The notes below the pieces were generated by a model, which was not told where the DNA came from, did not search any database, and was given only the letters and a program-made list of their open reading frames with translations. A DNA stretch of 64,000 nucleotides from Ornithinimicrobium tianjinense (GTDB lineage: Bacteria > Actinomycetota > Actinomycetes > Actinomycetales > Dermatophilaceae), in NCBI RefSeq assembly GCF_014636495.1, contig NZ_BMEM01000005.1:154731-218730 (forward strand), read 5' to 3'. Below, in pieces: positions 44,821-54,728 of this stretch. A program made the translations under genes and the position numbers. The number at the start of each line of letters is the position of its first letter. Position 1 is the stretch's first letter.

Positions 44821-45695
44821 GCGACATCCAGGGCCTGCCCGCCGTCGCGGCGACCCGCCCCGCGGAGGCCCCCGGGCGGCGTCGTCCGCTCAACCCCTCC
44901 CTGCTCATCGGCGGCACGATCGTTGCGGCCATCGTCCTGCTCGCGCTCGTGTCCTACGTCTGGACGCCCTGGCCACCGATGCGGGTGCTGCCCACGGAGC
45001 CCTACCAGACCCCCAACGCCGAGCACTGGCTCGGCACCGACAAGCTGCGCCGCGACGTCTTCACCCAGATCCTCGTGGGCGCGCGCACGACCCTCTTCGT
45101 CGGCCTCGTCGCCGTCGGCGTGGCCGCGGTCGTCGGGGTCCCCCTCGGCATCCTGGCCGCGATGACCCCGGGCTGGCTCGGTCAGCTCGTGATGCGCACC
45201 AACGACGTCCTGCTCGCCTTCCCCGCCCTGCTGCTGGCGATCATGTTCGCCGCGCTCTACGGCGGCTCGACCCGGGTCGCCATGATCGCGATCGGGATCG
45301 CGACGATCCCGGCCTTCGCCCGGATCACCCGCTCGGGCGCCCTGAGCGTGATGGCCTCGGAGTATGTCGTGGCCGCTCGCGCCGCGGGGCGCTCGCCCCT
45401 GGGGATCGCGTGGCGGCACGTGCTGCCCAACGTCGCCGGGCTCGTCATCGTCCAGGCCTCGGTGTCGTTCGCGATCGCGATCCTGGCCGAGGCGGCCCTG
45501 GCCTACCTCGGCCTGGGCACCCCGACCGGCCAGGCCTCCTGGGGCCGGATGCTGTTCGAGGCCCAGACCACCCTCCGGGCGGCGCCGCACCTGGCGCTGA
45601 TCCCCGGCGGCGCCATCGCCCTGTCCGTGCTCGGCTTCAACCTCTTCGGTGACGGCCTGCGCGACTGGCTCGACCCCAAGCTGGAAGGACGCTAG
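44817..45695 (+). CDS. ABC transporter permease (DppC-like)
   Basis: 292 residues from ATG 44817 (ATGA overlap). N-terminal Pro-rich cytosolic leader, then six helices with the typical HWLGTDKLRRDVFTQILVGARTTLFVG and EAA loop YVVAARAAGRSPLGIAWRHVLPN. Second half of the channel. The lower boundary of this frame is inside dppB; only this start gives the family length. Confidence 0.92.
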   Translation: MSDIQGLPAVAATRPAEAPGRRRPLNPSLLIGGTIVAAIVLLALVSYVWTPWPPMRVLPTEPYQTPNAEHWLGTDKLRRDVFTQILVGARTTLFVGLVAVGVAAVVGVPLGILAAMTPGWLGQLVMRTNDVLLAFPALLLAIMFAALYGGSTRVAMIAIGIATIPAFARITRSGALSVMASEYVVAARAAGRSPLGIAWRHVLPNVAGLVIVQASVSFAIAILAEAALAYLGLGTPTGQASWGRMLFEAQTTLRAAPHLALIPGGAIALSVLGFNLFGDGLRDWLDPKLEGR

Positions 45696-45697
45696 TC

Positions 45698-46000
45698 ATG
45701 CTGTTCGCCTTCTCCGTCGCCCCGACCTCCGCCGACGGGTCGGGCTCGGTCAGCGCCGCCGTCGCCGACGCCGTCCGCGTCGTCCGCGAGTCCGGCCTGC
45801 CCTACGAGCTGACCTCGATGTTCACCACGATCGAGGGGGACTGGGACGAGGTCATGCCGGTCATCAAGGCCGCCTGCGACGCCGTCGCGGCCCACGGCCC
45901 GCGCGTCTCGCTCGTCCTCAAGGCGGACCTGCGCCCCGGCTTCACCGACCAGCTGACCGCGAAGGTCGACCGCGTCAACGCCCACCTGGCGGACGGCTGA
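45698..46000 (+). CDS. MTH1187 family thiamine-binding protein
   Basis: 100 residues, one ferredoxin-like domain of the MTH1187/YkoF family: LFAFSVAPTSADGSG at the start and YELTSMFTTIEGDWDEVMPVIK in the middle, as in proteins that bind thiamine in YkoF-like fashion. It is cytosolic, with no signal peptide. Its place between the permease and ATPase genes, two bases after dppC-like, is notable and suggests the transporter carries thiamine, its pyrimidine or a breakdown product. That is inference; these proteins are small and functionally poorly tested. Confidence 0.82.
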   Translation: MLFAFSVAPTSADGSGSVSAAVADAVRVVRESGLPYELTSMFTTIEGDWDEVMPVIKAACDAVAAHGPRVSLVLKADLRPGFTDQLTAKVDRVNAHLADG

Positions 46001-46002
46001 CG

Positions 46003-47046
46003 GTGGCAGCCGCGCCCGCCGCCGCCCCGGCCGTCGACCGCACCGTGCTGCGCGTCGACGGCCTGAGCGTCGGCACGCGTCATACCGGCCTGCTGCACGA
46101 CGTCAGCTTCCAGATCTGCCGGGGCGAGCGGGTCGGGCTCATCGGGGAGTCGGGGTCGGGCAAGTCGCTCACCGCCCTCGCGGTCATGGGCCTGCTGCCC
46201 GAGGGGCTGGCCGCGACCGGCGACGTCCGCCTCTCGGCCCGCACCCCGGCGACCCGCAACCTCCTCGACCTGCCCGAGCGCGACCTGGCCCGCCTGCGCG
46301 GCGACGGCCTCTCGATGGTCTTCCAGGAGCCGATGACCGCGCTCAACCCGACGATGCGCGTGGGCGACCAGGTCGCCGAGGTCATGCTGATCCACCGCAC
46401 GCAGCCGTCCCGGGGCGCCGTCCGCCGGCGCGTCGTCGAGCTGCTCGAGCAGGTCGACCTGCCCGACCCGGCCCACCTGGCCCGGTCCTATCCCCACGAG
46501 CTGTCCGGCGGCCAGCGTCAGCGCGTCGTCCTCGCCATCGCGCTGGCCAACGACCCCGCGCTGCTGATCTGCGACGAGCCGACCACGGCGCTCGACGTCA
46601 CGGTCCAGGCCACCGTGCTCGACCTCGTGGTCCGCGGCGTCGAGGAGCGTGACGCGGCGATGCTCTTCATCACCCACGACCTCGGCGTCGTCGCGACCGT
46701 GTGTGAGCGCGTCCTCGTCATGTACGGCGGCCGCATCGTCGAGGCCGGCCCGGTCCAGGACGTGTTCGGCGACCCGCGGCACCGCTACACCCAGGGCCTC
46801 GTCGCCGCCAGCGACCTCACCGGCGCCGAGGGGCGCCGCGAGCGGGCCGCGCTGCCGACGATCCCGGGCTCGGTCCCGCCGGCGGGCCGGTTCCCTGACG
46901 GCTGCGTCTTCCGCACCCGCTGCACCCACGCCGACGAGGTATGCCGCACCCAGCCACCCTGGGTGCCGCGCGGGGAGCACCCGGCGGGCGAGACGGCATA
47001 CGGGCACGCCTGCGTCCACCCGGCGGGAGGTTACGGCGATGAGTGA
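46003..47046 (+). CDS. ABC transporter ATPase (DppD-like)
   Basis: 347 residues from GTG 46003. Walker A GESGSGKS, signature LSGGQRQRVVLA, Walker B LLICDEPTTALD, switch His in ITHDLGVV, then the oligo_HPY C-terminal extension with a Cys cluster (CVFRTRCTHADEVC ... HACVHPAGG) that in DppD relatives carries an Fe-S or metal centre. It overlaps the next gene by eight bases. Confidence 0.92.
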   Translation: MAAAPAAAPAVDRTVLRVDGLSVGTRHTGLLHDVSFQICRGERVGLIGESGSGKSLTALAVMGLLPEGLAATGDVRLSARTPATRNLLDLPERDLARLRGDGLSMVFQEPMTALNPTMRVGDQVAEVMLIHRTQPSRGAVRRRVVELLEQVDLPDPAHLARSYPHELSGGQRQRVVLAIALANDPALLICDEPTTALDVTVQATVLDLVVRGVEERDAAMLFITHDLGVVATVCERVLVMYGGRIVEAGPVQDVFGDPRHRYTQGLVAASDLTGAEGRRERAALPTIPGSVPPAGRFPDGCVFRTRCTHADEVCRTQPPWVPRGEHPAGETAYGHACVHPAGGYGDE

Positions 47047-47887
47047 GACGCCGTCGGTCGAGCTGCGCAACGTGACCCGTGACTTCCGCCGCCGGCGCAC
47101 CTCGCTGACGAGCCCGGCGCCGGTGGTGCGCGCGGTCGACGACGTGAGCCTCACGGTGGCGCGCGGCGAGCGGATCGGGATCGTGGGGGAGTCCGGCTCC
47201 GGCAAGTCGACGCTGCTGCGCCTGATCTGCGGGCTGGACCGGCCCACGTCCGGGGAGGTGTATGTCGAGGGTCGCCCCGTCCACGACCAGCCCCCCTGGC
47301 GGCTGGGCTGGCTGCGCGCGACGCTGCAGCTGGTCTTCCAGGACCCGATGAGCAGCCTCGACCCGCGGATGCGCGTGCGCGACATCGTCGCCGAGCCGCT
47401 GGTCGCGCAGGGCCGGCGGTCCGGCAACCGCGAGCGGGTCGTGGAGCTGCTCGAGCGGGTCGGGCTCTCGGCCGAGGCGGCCGACCGCTACCCCCACCAG
47501 TTCTCCGGCGGTCAGCGGCAGCGCATCTCCGTGGCCCGCGCCCTCGCGCCGGACCCGGACATCCTGGTCGCCGACGAGCCGGTCTCCGCGCTCGACGTGT
47601 CGGTGCGCGCCCAGGTGCTCAACCTCATCGACGAGGTGGTCGAGGGGTTCGACCTGACGCTGGTGTTCGTCAGCCACGACCTGTCGGTGGTGCGCCACGT
47701 GTGCGACCGGGTGGCCGTGATGCGGCGCGGGCAGCTCGTCGAGGTGGCACCGACGGAGCAGCTGTTCGCCGCCCCGGAGCACCCCTACACCCGGTCGCTG
47801 CTGGCCGCCGTGCCCGACCTGCAGCAGGCGCTGGCCGGCCGGACGGCCGAGGACCTTGCCGCCGGCGTGGCGCGGCGCGAGCGCTGA
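47039..47887 (+). CDS. ABC transporter ATPase (DppF-like)
   Basis: 282 residues from ATG 47039. Walker A GESGSGKST, Q-loop VFQDPMSSLDPRM, signature FSGGQRQRISVA, Walker B ILVADEPVSALD, switch His in SHDLSVV. It is the second ATPase of the same importer. It lacks the long oligo_HPY tail of its partner, ending after HPYTRSLLAAVP, the family's own short boundary. Confidence 0.92.
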   Translation: MSETPSVELRNVTRDFRRRRTSLTSPAPVVRAVDDVSLTVARGERIGIVGESGSGKSTLLRLICGLDRPTSGEVYVEGRPVHDQPPWRLGWLRATLQLVFQDPMSSLDPRMRVRDIVAEPLVAQGRRSGNRERVVELLERVGLSAEAADRYPHQFSGGQRQRISVARALAPDPDILVADEPVSALDVSVRAQVLNLIDEVVEGFDLTLVFVSHDLSVVRHVCDRVAVMRRGQLVEVAPTEQLFAAPEHPYTRSLLAAVPDLQQALAGRTAEDLAAGVARRER

Positions 47888-47986
47888 CGGCGCCGTTCGG
47901 GAGGGCCTGACGGCAAACCCCCCGCGTGTCGGTGCGGAGAGTTAGTGTGGCCACGCGCTCCTTCTCGATGACGAAAGGCGAGGGCG

Positions 47987-49531
47987 ATGCGGATCGGTGT
48001 CCCGCGCGAGTCCCGTGACGGGCAGGCCATCGTGGCCGCGACGCCCTCGACGACCTCCGTGCTGGTCGGGCTGGGTCACGAGCTCCTCGTCGAGAGCGGC
48101 GCCGGGGCGCGGGCGGCCTACCCCGACAGCGCCTACGCCGGGGCGGGCGCGCAGATCGTCGACCGGGCGGCCGTCTGGGCCGCCGACCTGGTGCTCAAGG
48201 TCGACCCGCCCACCCAGGAGGAGGTCGCCCTGCTCCGCCCCGACGGTGCGCTGGCCGGTCTGCTCGCGCCCGCTCGCTCGCCCGAGCTCCTCCAGCTCCT
48301 GACCGACCGGGGTGTCACGGCGTTCGCGATGGACGCCGTCCCGCGGATGTCGCGCTCGCAGTCCCTCGACGTGCTCAGCTCGATGGCCAACCTGAGCGGC
48401 TACCGCGCGGTCGTCGAGGCGGCGCACGAGCTCGGCGGCATGTTCGGCGGACAGGTCACCGCGGCGGGCACCACCCCGCCGGCGCGGGTCTTCGTCGCCG
48501 GCGCGGGCGTCGCGGGTCTGGCCGCCATCGGTGCCGCCCGGGCGCTCGGCGCCGAGGTGCGCGCCACCGACGTCCGCCCGGAGGTGGCCGAGCAGGTCGA
48601 GTCGCTGGGGGCGACGTTCGTGCCGCTCGGGGCCACGACGACCAGCGCTGACGGCTATGCCCGCGCGCTCACCGAGGACCAGGAGGCCCTCGCCGCCGCC
48701 GTCTACGACCGGGAGGCCCGCGCCGCCGACGTGGTCATCACCACGGCGCTCCTGCCGGGCCGCCCGGCCCCGCGTCTCATCGGTTCGGAGACCGTCGCCG
48801 CCATGCGGCCAGGCTCGGTGGTGGTCGACCTCGCGGCCGCCACCGGCGGCAACGTCGCCGGGACGGTCCGCGACCAGCGCGTCGTCACCGAGGGCGGCGT
48901 GCACCTGCTCGGCTGGACCGACCTCGCCGGCCGGCTGCCCGGTCAGGCCTCCCAGCTCTACGGCACCAACATGGTCAGCCTGGTCCGCCTCGTCGCCGGT
49001 CCGGGCGGCGAGCTGGCCCCCGACCTCGAGGACGAGGTGGTGCGCGGCATGACCGTCGCGCGCGCCGGGGAGCTGCTGTGGCCGCCCCCTCCGTCGTCGG
49101 TCCAGGCGAGGGGGCCCGCGCCGAGCGCCGCACCTGCCGCACCTCCGGCACCTCCCGCCCCGGCACCCGCCCCGGCCCCGGACCGCGCCACCCGCCGGGC
49201 GGTGCTCCTCGCGACCGGCGCCCTGGTCGCGCTCGCGGCCGCCCTCGCGCCGCACGAGGTCCGCGCCCACCTCACCGTCTTCGCCCTCGCCGTCGTCGCG
49301 GGCTACTACGTCATCTCCCACGTCACCCACGCCCTGCACACCCCGCTCATGTCCGTCACCAACGCGATCAGCGGCATCATCTGCGTCGGCGCCCTGCTGC
49401 AGGTGGGCAGCGCCGACCCCTGGGTCACTGCGCTCTCGATGGTCGGCATCACGGTCGCCTCGGTCAACATCGTCGGCGGCTTCACGGTCACCCACCGGAT
49501 GCTCGGCATGTTCCGGAGGGCCGAGCCGTGA
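47987..49531 (+). CDS. pntA: NAD(P) transhydrogenase subunit alpha
   Basis: 514 residues. The NAD(H)-binding domain (~1-370) has IGVPRES-type start [20 protein letters not shown] and [31 protein letters not shown], the Rossmann glycine motif. A Pro/Ala-rich linker follows, then four membrane helices from ~400 ([18 protein letters not shown]). Together with PntB it couples hydride transfer from NADH to NADP+ with proton entry, making NADPH. Single-chain alpha (E. coli style) rather than split PntAA/AB. Confidence 0.92.
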   Translation: MRIGVPRESRDGQAIVAATPSTTSVLVGLGHELLVESGAGARAAYPDSAYAGAGAQIVDRAAVWAADLVLKVDPPTQEEVALLRPDGALAGLLAPARSPELLQLLTDRGVTAFAMDAVPRMSRSQSLDVLSSMANLSGYRAVVEAAHELGGMFGGQVTAAGTTPPARVFVAGAGVAGLAAIGAARALGAEVRATDVRPEVAEQVESLGATFVPLGATTTSADGYARALTEDQEALAAAVYDREARAADVVITTALLPGRPAPRLIGSETVAAMRPGSVVVDLAAATGGNVAGTVRDQRVVTEGGVHLLGWTDLAGRLPGQASQLYGTNMVSLVRLVAGPGGELAPDLEDEVVRGMTVARAGELLWPPPPSSVQARGPAPSAAPAAPPAPPAPAPAPAPDRATRRAVLLATGALVALAAALAPHEVRAHLTVFALAVVAGYYVISHVTHALHTPLMSVTNAISGIICVGALLQVGSADPWVTALSMVGITVASVNIVGGFTVTHRMLGMFRRAEP

Positions 49532-51024
49532 GCCTCACCCTCGACGCCGCCGCGGAGACGGCATACCTCCTGGCCGCGCTCCTCTTCCTGGGCGCGCTCG
49601 CGGGCCTGTCCCGGCACGAGTCGGCCCGCCGCGGCAACCTGCTCGGCATCGTCGGTATGGCGCTCGCCCTCACCGCGACCGTCGCGCTCGCCGTCCGCGA
49701 CGCCGAGCGCGGCACGGTGGTGACCCTGCTGCTCATCGCGGTCGCGGTGGGCGTGGGAGCGGTGATCGGCGTCTGGCGGGCGCGCGCCGTGGAGATGACC
49801 GGGATGCCCGAGCTCATCGCGATGCTGCACAGCTTCGTCGGGCTGGCGGCGGTCCTGGTCGGCGTCAACACCTACCTCACGCACGGCCACGGCAGCGGCG
49901 GTGCGGCGGTGAGCCAGCGCGTCGAGATCGCCGTCGGCGTCTTCATCGGTGCGGTGACGCTCACCGGGTCGGTCGTCGCCTGGGGCAAGCTGAGCGGGCG
50001 GATGAGCGGGGCCCCGCTGATGCTGCCGCGCCGCCACCTGCTCAACCTCGTCGTGGTGCTCGCGAGCGTGGCGCTCGCCGGGTGGTTCGTCGTCGCCCCC
50101 TCCCTGTGGTCGCTGCTCGTCCTCACCGGTATGGCGCTCCTGCTCGGCGCGCACCTGGTCGCCTCGATCGGCGGCGGCGACATGCCGGTCGTGGTGTCGA
50201 TGCTCAACTCCTACAGCGGCTGGGCGGCCGCCGCGGCCGGCTTCATGCTGGGCAACGACCTGCTGATCATCACCGGCGCGCTCGTGGGCAGCTCGGGCGC
50301 GATCCTGTCCTACCTGATGTGCAAGGCCATGAACCGCTCGTTCCTGTCGGTCATCGCGGGCGGCTTCGGCCAGGGCACCCCGGCCGCAGGCCTCGCGGGC
50401 GCGGGTGGCAGCGGCCCGGTCGCCGCGACGCAGCCGGTCCGCGAGATCACGCCCGAGGCCGCCGCCGACCTGCTCCGCACGGCGCGCACGGTCGTGGTGA
50501 CGCCCGGCTACGGGATGGCGGTCGCCCGGGCGCAGTATGCCGTGGCGAGGCTCGCCGAGCGCCTCGGCGAGCTGGGCGTCCGGGTCCGGTTCGGCATCCA
50601 CCCCGTGGCGGGTCGGCTCCCCGGGCACATGAACGTCCTGCTGGCCGAGGCGCGCGTGCCCTACGACATCGTGCTGGGCCTGGAGGAGATCAACCCCGAC
50701 CTGGCCGACACGGACGTGGTGCTGGTCATCGGCGCCAACGACACCGTCAACCCGGCCGCGGTGGAGGAGCCGGTCAGCCCGATCGCCGGGATGCCCGTCC
50801 TCGAGGTCTGGCACGCGCGGCAGGTGATCGTCTTCAAGCGGTCGATGGCCACCGGCTACTCCGGCGTCGACAACCCGCTGTTCGGGCGCGACAACACCCG
50901 GATGCTCTTCGGTGACGCCACCGACCGCGTCGAGGACATCCTCGTCGCGCTCGCCGGCGCCACCACCTCACCCACTACCACCACCACCTCACCCACCACA
51001 CCCGAGGAGTCCAGCCACCGATGA
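49528..51024 (+). CDS. pntB: NAD(P) transhydrogenase subunit beta
   Basis: 498 residues from GTG 49528 (GTGA overlap with pntA). Eight to nine helices including [23 protein letters not shown] and [23 protein letters not shown], then the NADP(H)-binding domain ([62 protein letters not shown]). The last ~25 residues are a Thr/Ser/Pro tail not usual in PntB. It overlaps the downstream P1 peptidase by four bases, so the two are co-expressed. Confidence 0.93.
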   Translation: MSLTLDAAAETAYLLAALLFLGALAGLSRHESARRGNLLGIVGMALALTATVALAVRDAERGTVVTLLLIAVAVGVGAVIGVWRARAVEMTGMPELIAMLHSFVGLAAVLVGVNTYLTHGHGSGGAAVSQRVEIAVGVFIGAVTLTGSVVAWGKLSGRMSGAPLMLPRRHLLNLVVVLASVALAGWFVVAPSLWSLLVLTGMALLLGAHLVASIGGGDMPVVVSMLNSYSGWAAAAAGFMLGNDLLIITGALVGSSGAILSYLMCKAMNRSFLSVIAGGFGQGTPAAGLAGAGGSGPVAATQPVREITPEAAADLLRTARTVVVTPGYGMAVARAQYAVARLAERLGELGVRVRFGIHPVAGRLPGHMNVLLAEARVPYDIVLGLEEINPDLADTDVVLVIGANDTVNPAAVEEPVSPIAGMPVLEVWHARQVIVFKRSMATGYSGVDNPLFGRDNTRMLFGDATDRVEDILVALAGATTSPTTTTTSPTTPEESSHR

Positions 51025-52121
51025 GCGTCCCTGCCCTGCCCGCCGGCCCCCGCAACTCCCTGCTCGACGTCGCCGGCCTCACCGTGGGCCACCACCAGCG
51101 GACCGGCGAGGGCTGGCTCACCGGCAGCACCGTGGTCCTCGCCGACGGCGAGGGCGCGGTCGCCGGCACCGACGTGCGCGGCGGGGGCCCCGGGACCCGC
51201 GAGACCGACCTGCTCGACCCCTGCAACCTCGTCGACCGCGTCCACGCGGTCTCCCTCTCCGGGGGCTCGGCGTTCGGGCTCGCGGCCGCCGACGGCGTCA
51301 TGCGCTGGCTCCTCGAGCAGGGACGCGGGCTCGGGATGTGGGCGCCGGGGCAGGTCGTGCCCATCGTGCCGGGCGCGGTGATCTTCGACCTCGGCCGCGG
51401 TGGCGAGTGGGGCGCGACCCCGGACGCCTCCTTCGGCCGGGCGGCGTGCGAGGCGGCCGGCGACGGCCACGACATACCCCTGCTCGGTCCGGTGGGTGCC
51501 GGCACGGGGGGCCAGGTCGCCGGGGGCCTGCGCGGCGGCCTCGGCACCGCCAGCGCCGTCCTGCCCGGTGGCGCGACCGTCGCCGCGCTCGTCGTGCTCA
51601 ACGCGGTCGGCTCCACCGTCGACCCGCGCACGGGCGAGCTCTACGGCGCCCGTTCCCTCGTCGAGGGCGACCTCGACCTCCCCGGTATCCCGCACGGCGC
51701 CGCCCTGCGCGCGCCCGACCCGGCAGAGCTCGACGAGGCGACCCGGCGCGCGGCGGCGTCCCCGGACGCCCACGGGACGCCGCGGAGCCTGGCGACCACG
51801 ATCGGCGTCGTGGCGACCGACCTGACGCTCACCGAGGCCCAGGCGCGCCGGCTGGCGATGAGCGGTCACGACGGCATGGCCCGGGCGATCCAGCCGGCGC
51901 ACACGATGTACGACGGCGACACCCTCTTCGGGCTCGCGACCTGCCGGCGCGAGCCCGCCGACCCCCTGACCGTCCACCACGCGCTGCAGGCCGCGGCCGA
52001 GGTGGTCACCCGGGCGATCGTGCGCGCCACCCTGGCCGCGGAGCCGGTCACGACGCCGGCCGGCACGTGGCGCTCCTACCGCGAGGCCTTCCCGAGCGCG
52101 GTGCACGACCCCTCCCGGTGA
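51021..52121 (+). CDS. P1 family (DmpA-like) peptidase
   Basis: 366 residues, cytosolic. P1 peptidases are N-terminal nucleophile enzymes that self-cleave at a Gly-Ser/Ala-Ser peptide bond. Here [40 protein letters not shown] and [24 protein letters not shown] are the conserved regions; the cleavage site appears to be G-T-A-S near residue 175. They hydrolyse D- or beta-amino-acid peptides. Coupling to pntB (ATGA) is not expected from function and could simply be operon economy. Confidence 0.85.
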   Translation: MSVPALPAGPRNSLLDVAGLTVGHHQRTGEGWLTGSTVVLADGEGAVAGTDVRGGGPGTRETDLLDPCNLVDRVHAVSLSGGSAFGLAAADGVMRWLLEQGRGLGMWAPGQVVPIVPGAVIFDLGRGGEWGATPDASFGRAACEAAGDGHDIPLLGPVGAGTGGQVAGGLRGGLGTASAVLPGGATVAALVVLNAVGSTVDPRTGELYGARSLVEGDLDLPGIPHGAALRAPDPAELDEATRRAAASPDAHGTPRSLATTIGVVATDLTLTEAQARRLAMSGHDGMARAIQPAHTMYDGDTLFGLATCRREPADPLTVHHALQAAAEVVTRAIVRATLAAEPVTTPAGTWRSYREAFPSAVHDPSR

Positions 52122-52188
52122 GTCGCCGGCCCGTGCGGCCTCGGGGCCGCCGGCCGGTCGCCCGACCGGGTGCGCCACACTGCCGGGT

Positions 52189-52980
52189 ATGACGTCACTC
52201 GACTACGCGACCATGTTCCGGCTCGACGGCAGGCACGCCGTCGTCGTGGGGTGCGGCGGGATCGGCGGCGAGATCGCGGCCGGGCTCGCGGCCCAGGGCG
52301 CCCGGGTGAGCTGCCTCGACAAGGACCCGGCGACCGCGGAGGCCGTGCGGGACGGGCTGGCCGACCATCAGACCCGCGCGCACGCGGCATACCCCGTCGA
52401 CGTGCTCGACCCCGCCTCGGTGGGGCGCGTGGCCGAGGACCTGGGCGACGTGGACGTGCTGGTGCTCACCGCGGCCACCAACGTGCGCAAGCGTGTGCTG
52501 GACTACTCCGCCGAGGAGTTCGACCGGGTGGTGGGGCTCAACCTGCGGGCCACCTTCGACGTGGTGCGCGCGTTCGCGCCCCGGATGGTGGAGCGGGGGA
52601 GCGGCTCGATCGTGGCGCTCACCTCGATCCGTGCCGTGGTCGTCGAGCCCGGGCAGGGTGTCTACGCCGCCACCAAGGCGGGCGTGACGCAGCTGGTCAA
52701 GACGCTGTCCGCGGAGCTCGGCCCCTCGGGCGTGCGGATCAACGCGGTCGCCCCGGGCGTGGTGGAGACCCCGCTGACCGAGCAGATCCGCGCCGACGAG
52801 GCGTGGGGGCGTGCTTATGCCGAGAAGTCCGCGCTGGGCCGCTGGGCCCGCCCGGAGGAGATGGTCGGCGCGGTCTGCTGGCTCGCCTCGGACGCCGCCA
52901 GCTTCGTCACCGGCAGCCAGGTGATGGTCGACGGTGGTTGGACCGCCATCGACGGACGCTTCACGCCGCCGTTCGGCTGA
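52189..52980 (+). CDS. Short-chain dehydrogenase/reductase
   Basis: 263 residues. Nucleotide motif VVVGCGGIGGEIAAGLA (T/G-x3-G-x-G variant with Cys), catalytic YAATKAGV (Y-x3-K) with Ser in LTSIRAVVV, and the C-terminal GSQVMVDGGWTAIDG. SDR enzymes reduce or oxidise small alcohols and ketones with NAD(P). Lies in the opposite direction to the ligase gene, with a shared hairpin between them. Confidence 0.88.
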   Translation: MTSLDYATMFRLDGRHAVVVGCGGIGGEIAAGLAAQGARVSCLDKDPATAEAVRDGLADHQTRAHAAYPVDVLDPASVGRVAEDLGDVDVLVLTAATNVRKRVLDYSAEEFDRVVGLNLRATFDVVRAFAPRMVERGSGSIVALTSIRAVVVEPGQGVYAATKAGVTQLVKTLSAELGPSGVRINAVAPGVVETPLTEQIRADEAWGRAYAEKSALGRWARPEEMVGAVCWLASDAASFVTGSQVMVDGGWTAIDGRFTPPFG

Positions 52981-52991
52981 GGGGCCCTTGC

Positions 52992-53012
52992 CGGCCGGGG
53001 TCGCCCCGGCCG
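52992..53012. terminator. Two-way hairpin terminator
   Basis: CGGCCGGGG and CCCCGGCCG pair around TCG between the convergent SDR and acyl-CoA ligase genes. Confidence 0.65.
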
Positions 53013-53017
53013 ACCCC

Positions 53018-54670
53018 TCACTCCTGCTCGTGCAGGATCTGCTCACCCTTCTCACGGAGCTCGACCTTGCGGATCTTGCCCGTGACGGTCATCGGGAACT
53101 CGTCGATGACCTGCACGTAGCGCGGGACCTTGTAGTGGGCCAGGCGGCCCTGGGCGTAGGCGCGGACCGCCTCGGCGGTCAGCGGGGCGGCGCCCTCCTT
53201 GAGGCGCAGCCAGGCCATGAGCTCCTCGCCGTACTTGGCGTCGGGCACCCCGACCACCTGGGCATCGACGACGTCCGGGTGGCCCATGAGGAACTCCTCG
53301 ACCTCGCGGGGGTAGATGTTCTCGCCGCCGCGGATGACGAGGTCCTTGATCCGGCCGGTGATCTCGACGTAGCCGTCCTCGTCCATGACGCCGATGTCGC
53401 CCGTGGCCATCCACCCGTCGTTGATGACCTCGGCGGTCTTGTCCGGCTGTTCCCAGTAGCCGATCATCACCGAGTAGCCCCTGGTGCAGAACTCGCCGGG
53501 CGTGCCGCGGGGCACCACCTCCCGGGTCACCGGGTCGACGATGCGGATCTCCAGGTGCGGTCCGACCCGGCCGACGGTGCCGACCTTCTTCTCGAACGGG
53601 TCGGTCGGCGAGGTCTGCGTCGACACCGGTGAGGTCTCGGTCATCCCGTAGCAGATCGTCAGGTCGGTCACGCCTGCGTCGATCAGGGCCCGCATCACCG
53701 AGGCCGGGCACAGCGACCCGGCCATGATCCCGGTGCGCACCGTCGCCAGGTCGGCGGTGGAGAACTCCCCGCCCCGCCCGATCAGCTCGAGCTCGGCGAT
53801 GAACATCGTCGGCACGCCGTAGAGCGACGTGCAGCCCTCGTCGCGCACCGCCCGCAGGGTGGCGGCGGGGTCGAACCCGGGACCCGGGATGACCATGCAC
53901 GCGCCGTGGGTCACCGCCGCGAGGTTGCCCATGACCATCCCGAAGCAGTGGTAGAAGGGCACCGGGATGCAGATCCGGTCCTGCTCGGTGTAGCTGCAGC
54001 CCTCGCCAACGAAGAAGCCGTTGTTGAGGATGTTGCGGTGCGACAGCGTCGCGCCCTTGGGGAAGCCGGTCGTGCCCGAGGTGTACTGGATGTTGATCGG
54101 GTCGTCCGGCCGCAGGCCCGCCTGGATCTCCAGGAGCCGGGTGCGGGTGACGAGCGAGGCGTTGTTGAGCAGCTCGGTCCAGCTGGCCCGGCCGATGACG
54201 ACGACCTGCGCGAGCGACGGGCACGCCGGGCGCACGGACTCCGCCATCGCCGGGTAGTCGCTGCCCTTGAAGGACTCGGCGCACACGAGCATCCGCACGC
54301 CGGACTGGTTGAGGACGAACTCCAGCTCGTGCGTGCGGTAGGCCGGGTTGATGTTCACGAGGATCACGCCCAGCTTGGCGGTGGCGAGCTGCAGCAGCGT
54401 CCACTCGGCGCAGTTGGGTGCCCAGATCCCGACGCGGTCGCCGGTGCGCACGCCGGTCGCCACCAGCCCGCGCGCGACGCGTTCGACGTCGACGAGCAGC
54501 TCGGCGTAGGACCAGCGGCGGCCGCTGGGGACGTCCACCAGGGCCTCGCGGTCGTGGTGGGTCCGCACGGTCCGGTCGAGCAGGTCCCCGATGGTCTCCT
54601 CGATGAGGGGTATGTCGACCGGTCCGCTCGCGTAGGACGGCTCGGGCAGGTGCGTGTCGGTCGCGGCCAT
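53018..54670 (-). CDS. AMP-forming acyl-CoA ligase (FadD-like)
   Basis: 550 residues from ATG 54670. ANL superfamily: IQYTSGTTGFPKGATLSHRN is the P-loop-like A3 motif, YGMTETSPV the A5 motif, YVEITGRIKDLVIRGGENIYPREVEE the A8 hinge and VTGKIRKVELR the A10 catalytic Lys. It activates a fatty or other acid to its CoA ester. The FTRGYSV region and length fit medium/long-chain ligases, not peptide synthetases. Divergent from the aminotransferase gene at 54729. Confidence 0.92.
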   Translation of the reverse strand: MAATDTHLPEPSYASGPVDIPLIEETIGDLLDRTVRTHHDREALVDVPSGRRWSYAELLVDVERVARGLVATGVRTGDRVGIWAPNCAEWTLLQLATAKLGVILVNINPAYRTHELEFVLNQSGVRMLVCAESFKGSDYPAMAESVRPACPSLAQVVVIGRASWTELLNNASLVTRTRLLEIQAGLRPDDPINIQYTSGTTGFPKGATLSHRNILNNGFFVGEGCSYTEQDRICIPVPFYHCFGMVMGNLAAVTHGACMVIPGPGFDPAATLRAVRDEGCTSLYGVPTMFIAELELIGRGGEFSTADLATVRTGIMAGSLCPASVMRALIDAGVTDLTICYGMTETSPVSTQTSPTDPFEKKVGTVGRVGPHLEIRIVDPVTREVVPRGTPGEFCTRGYSVMIGYWEQPDKTAEVINDGWMATGDIGVMDEDGYVEITGRIKDLVIRGGENIYPREVEEFLMGHPDVVDAQVVGVPDAKYGEELMAWLRLKEGAAPLTAEAVRAYAQGRLAHYKVPRYVQVIDEFPMTVTGKIRKVELREKGEQILHEQE

Positions 54671-54728
54671 GGGCCCATCTTGCCCCCCTGGCCCCGACGC
54701 AGGTGACGGACAGGCATACTCGGGTCGC

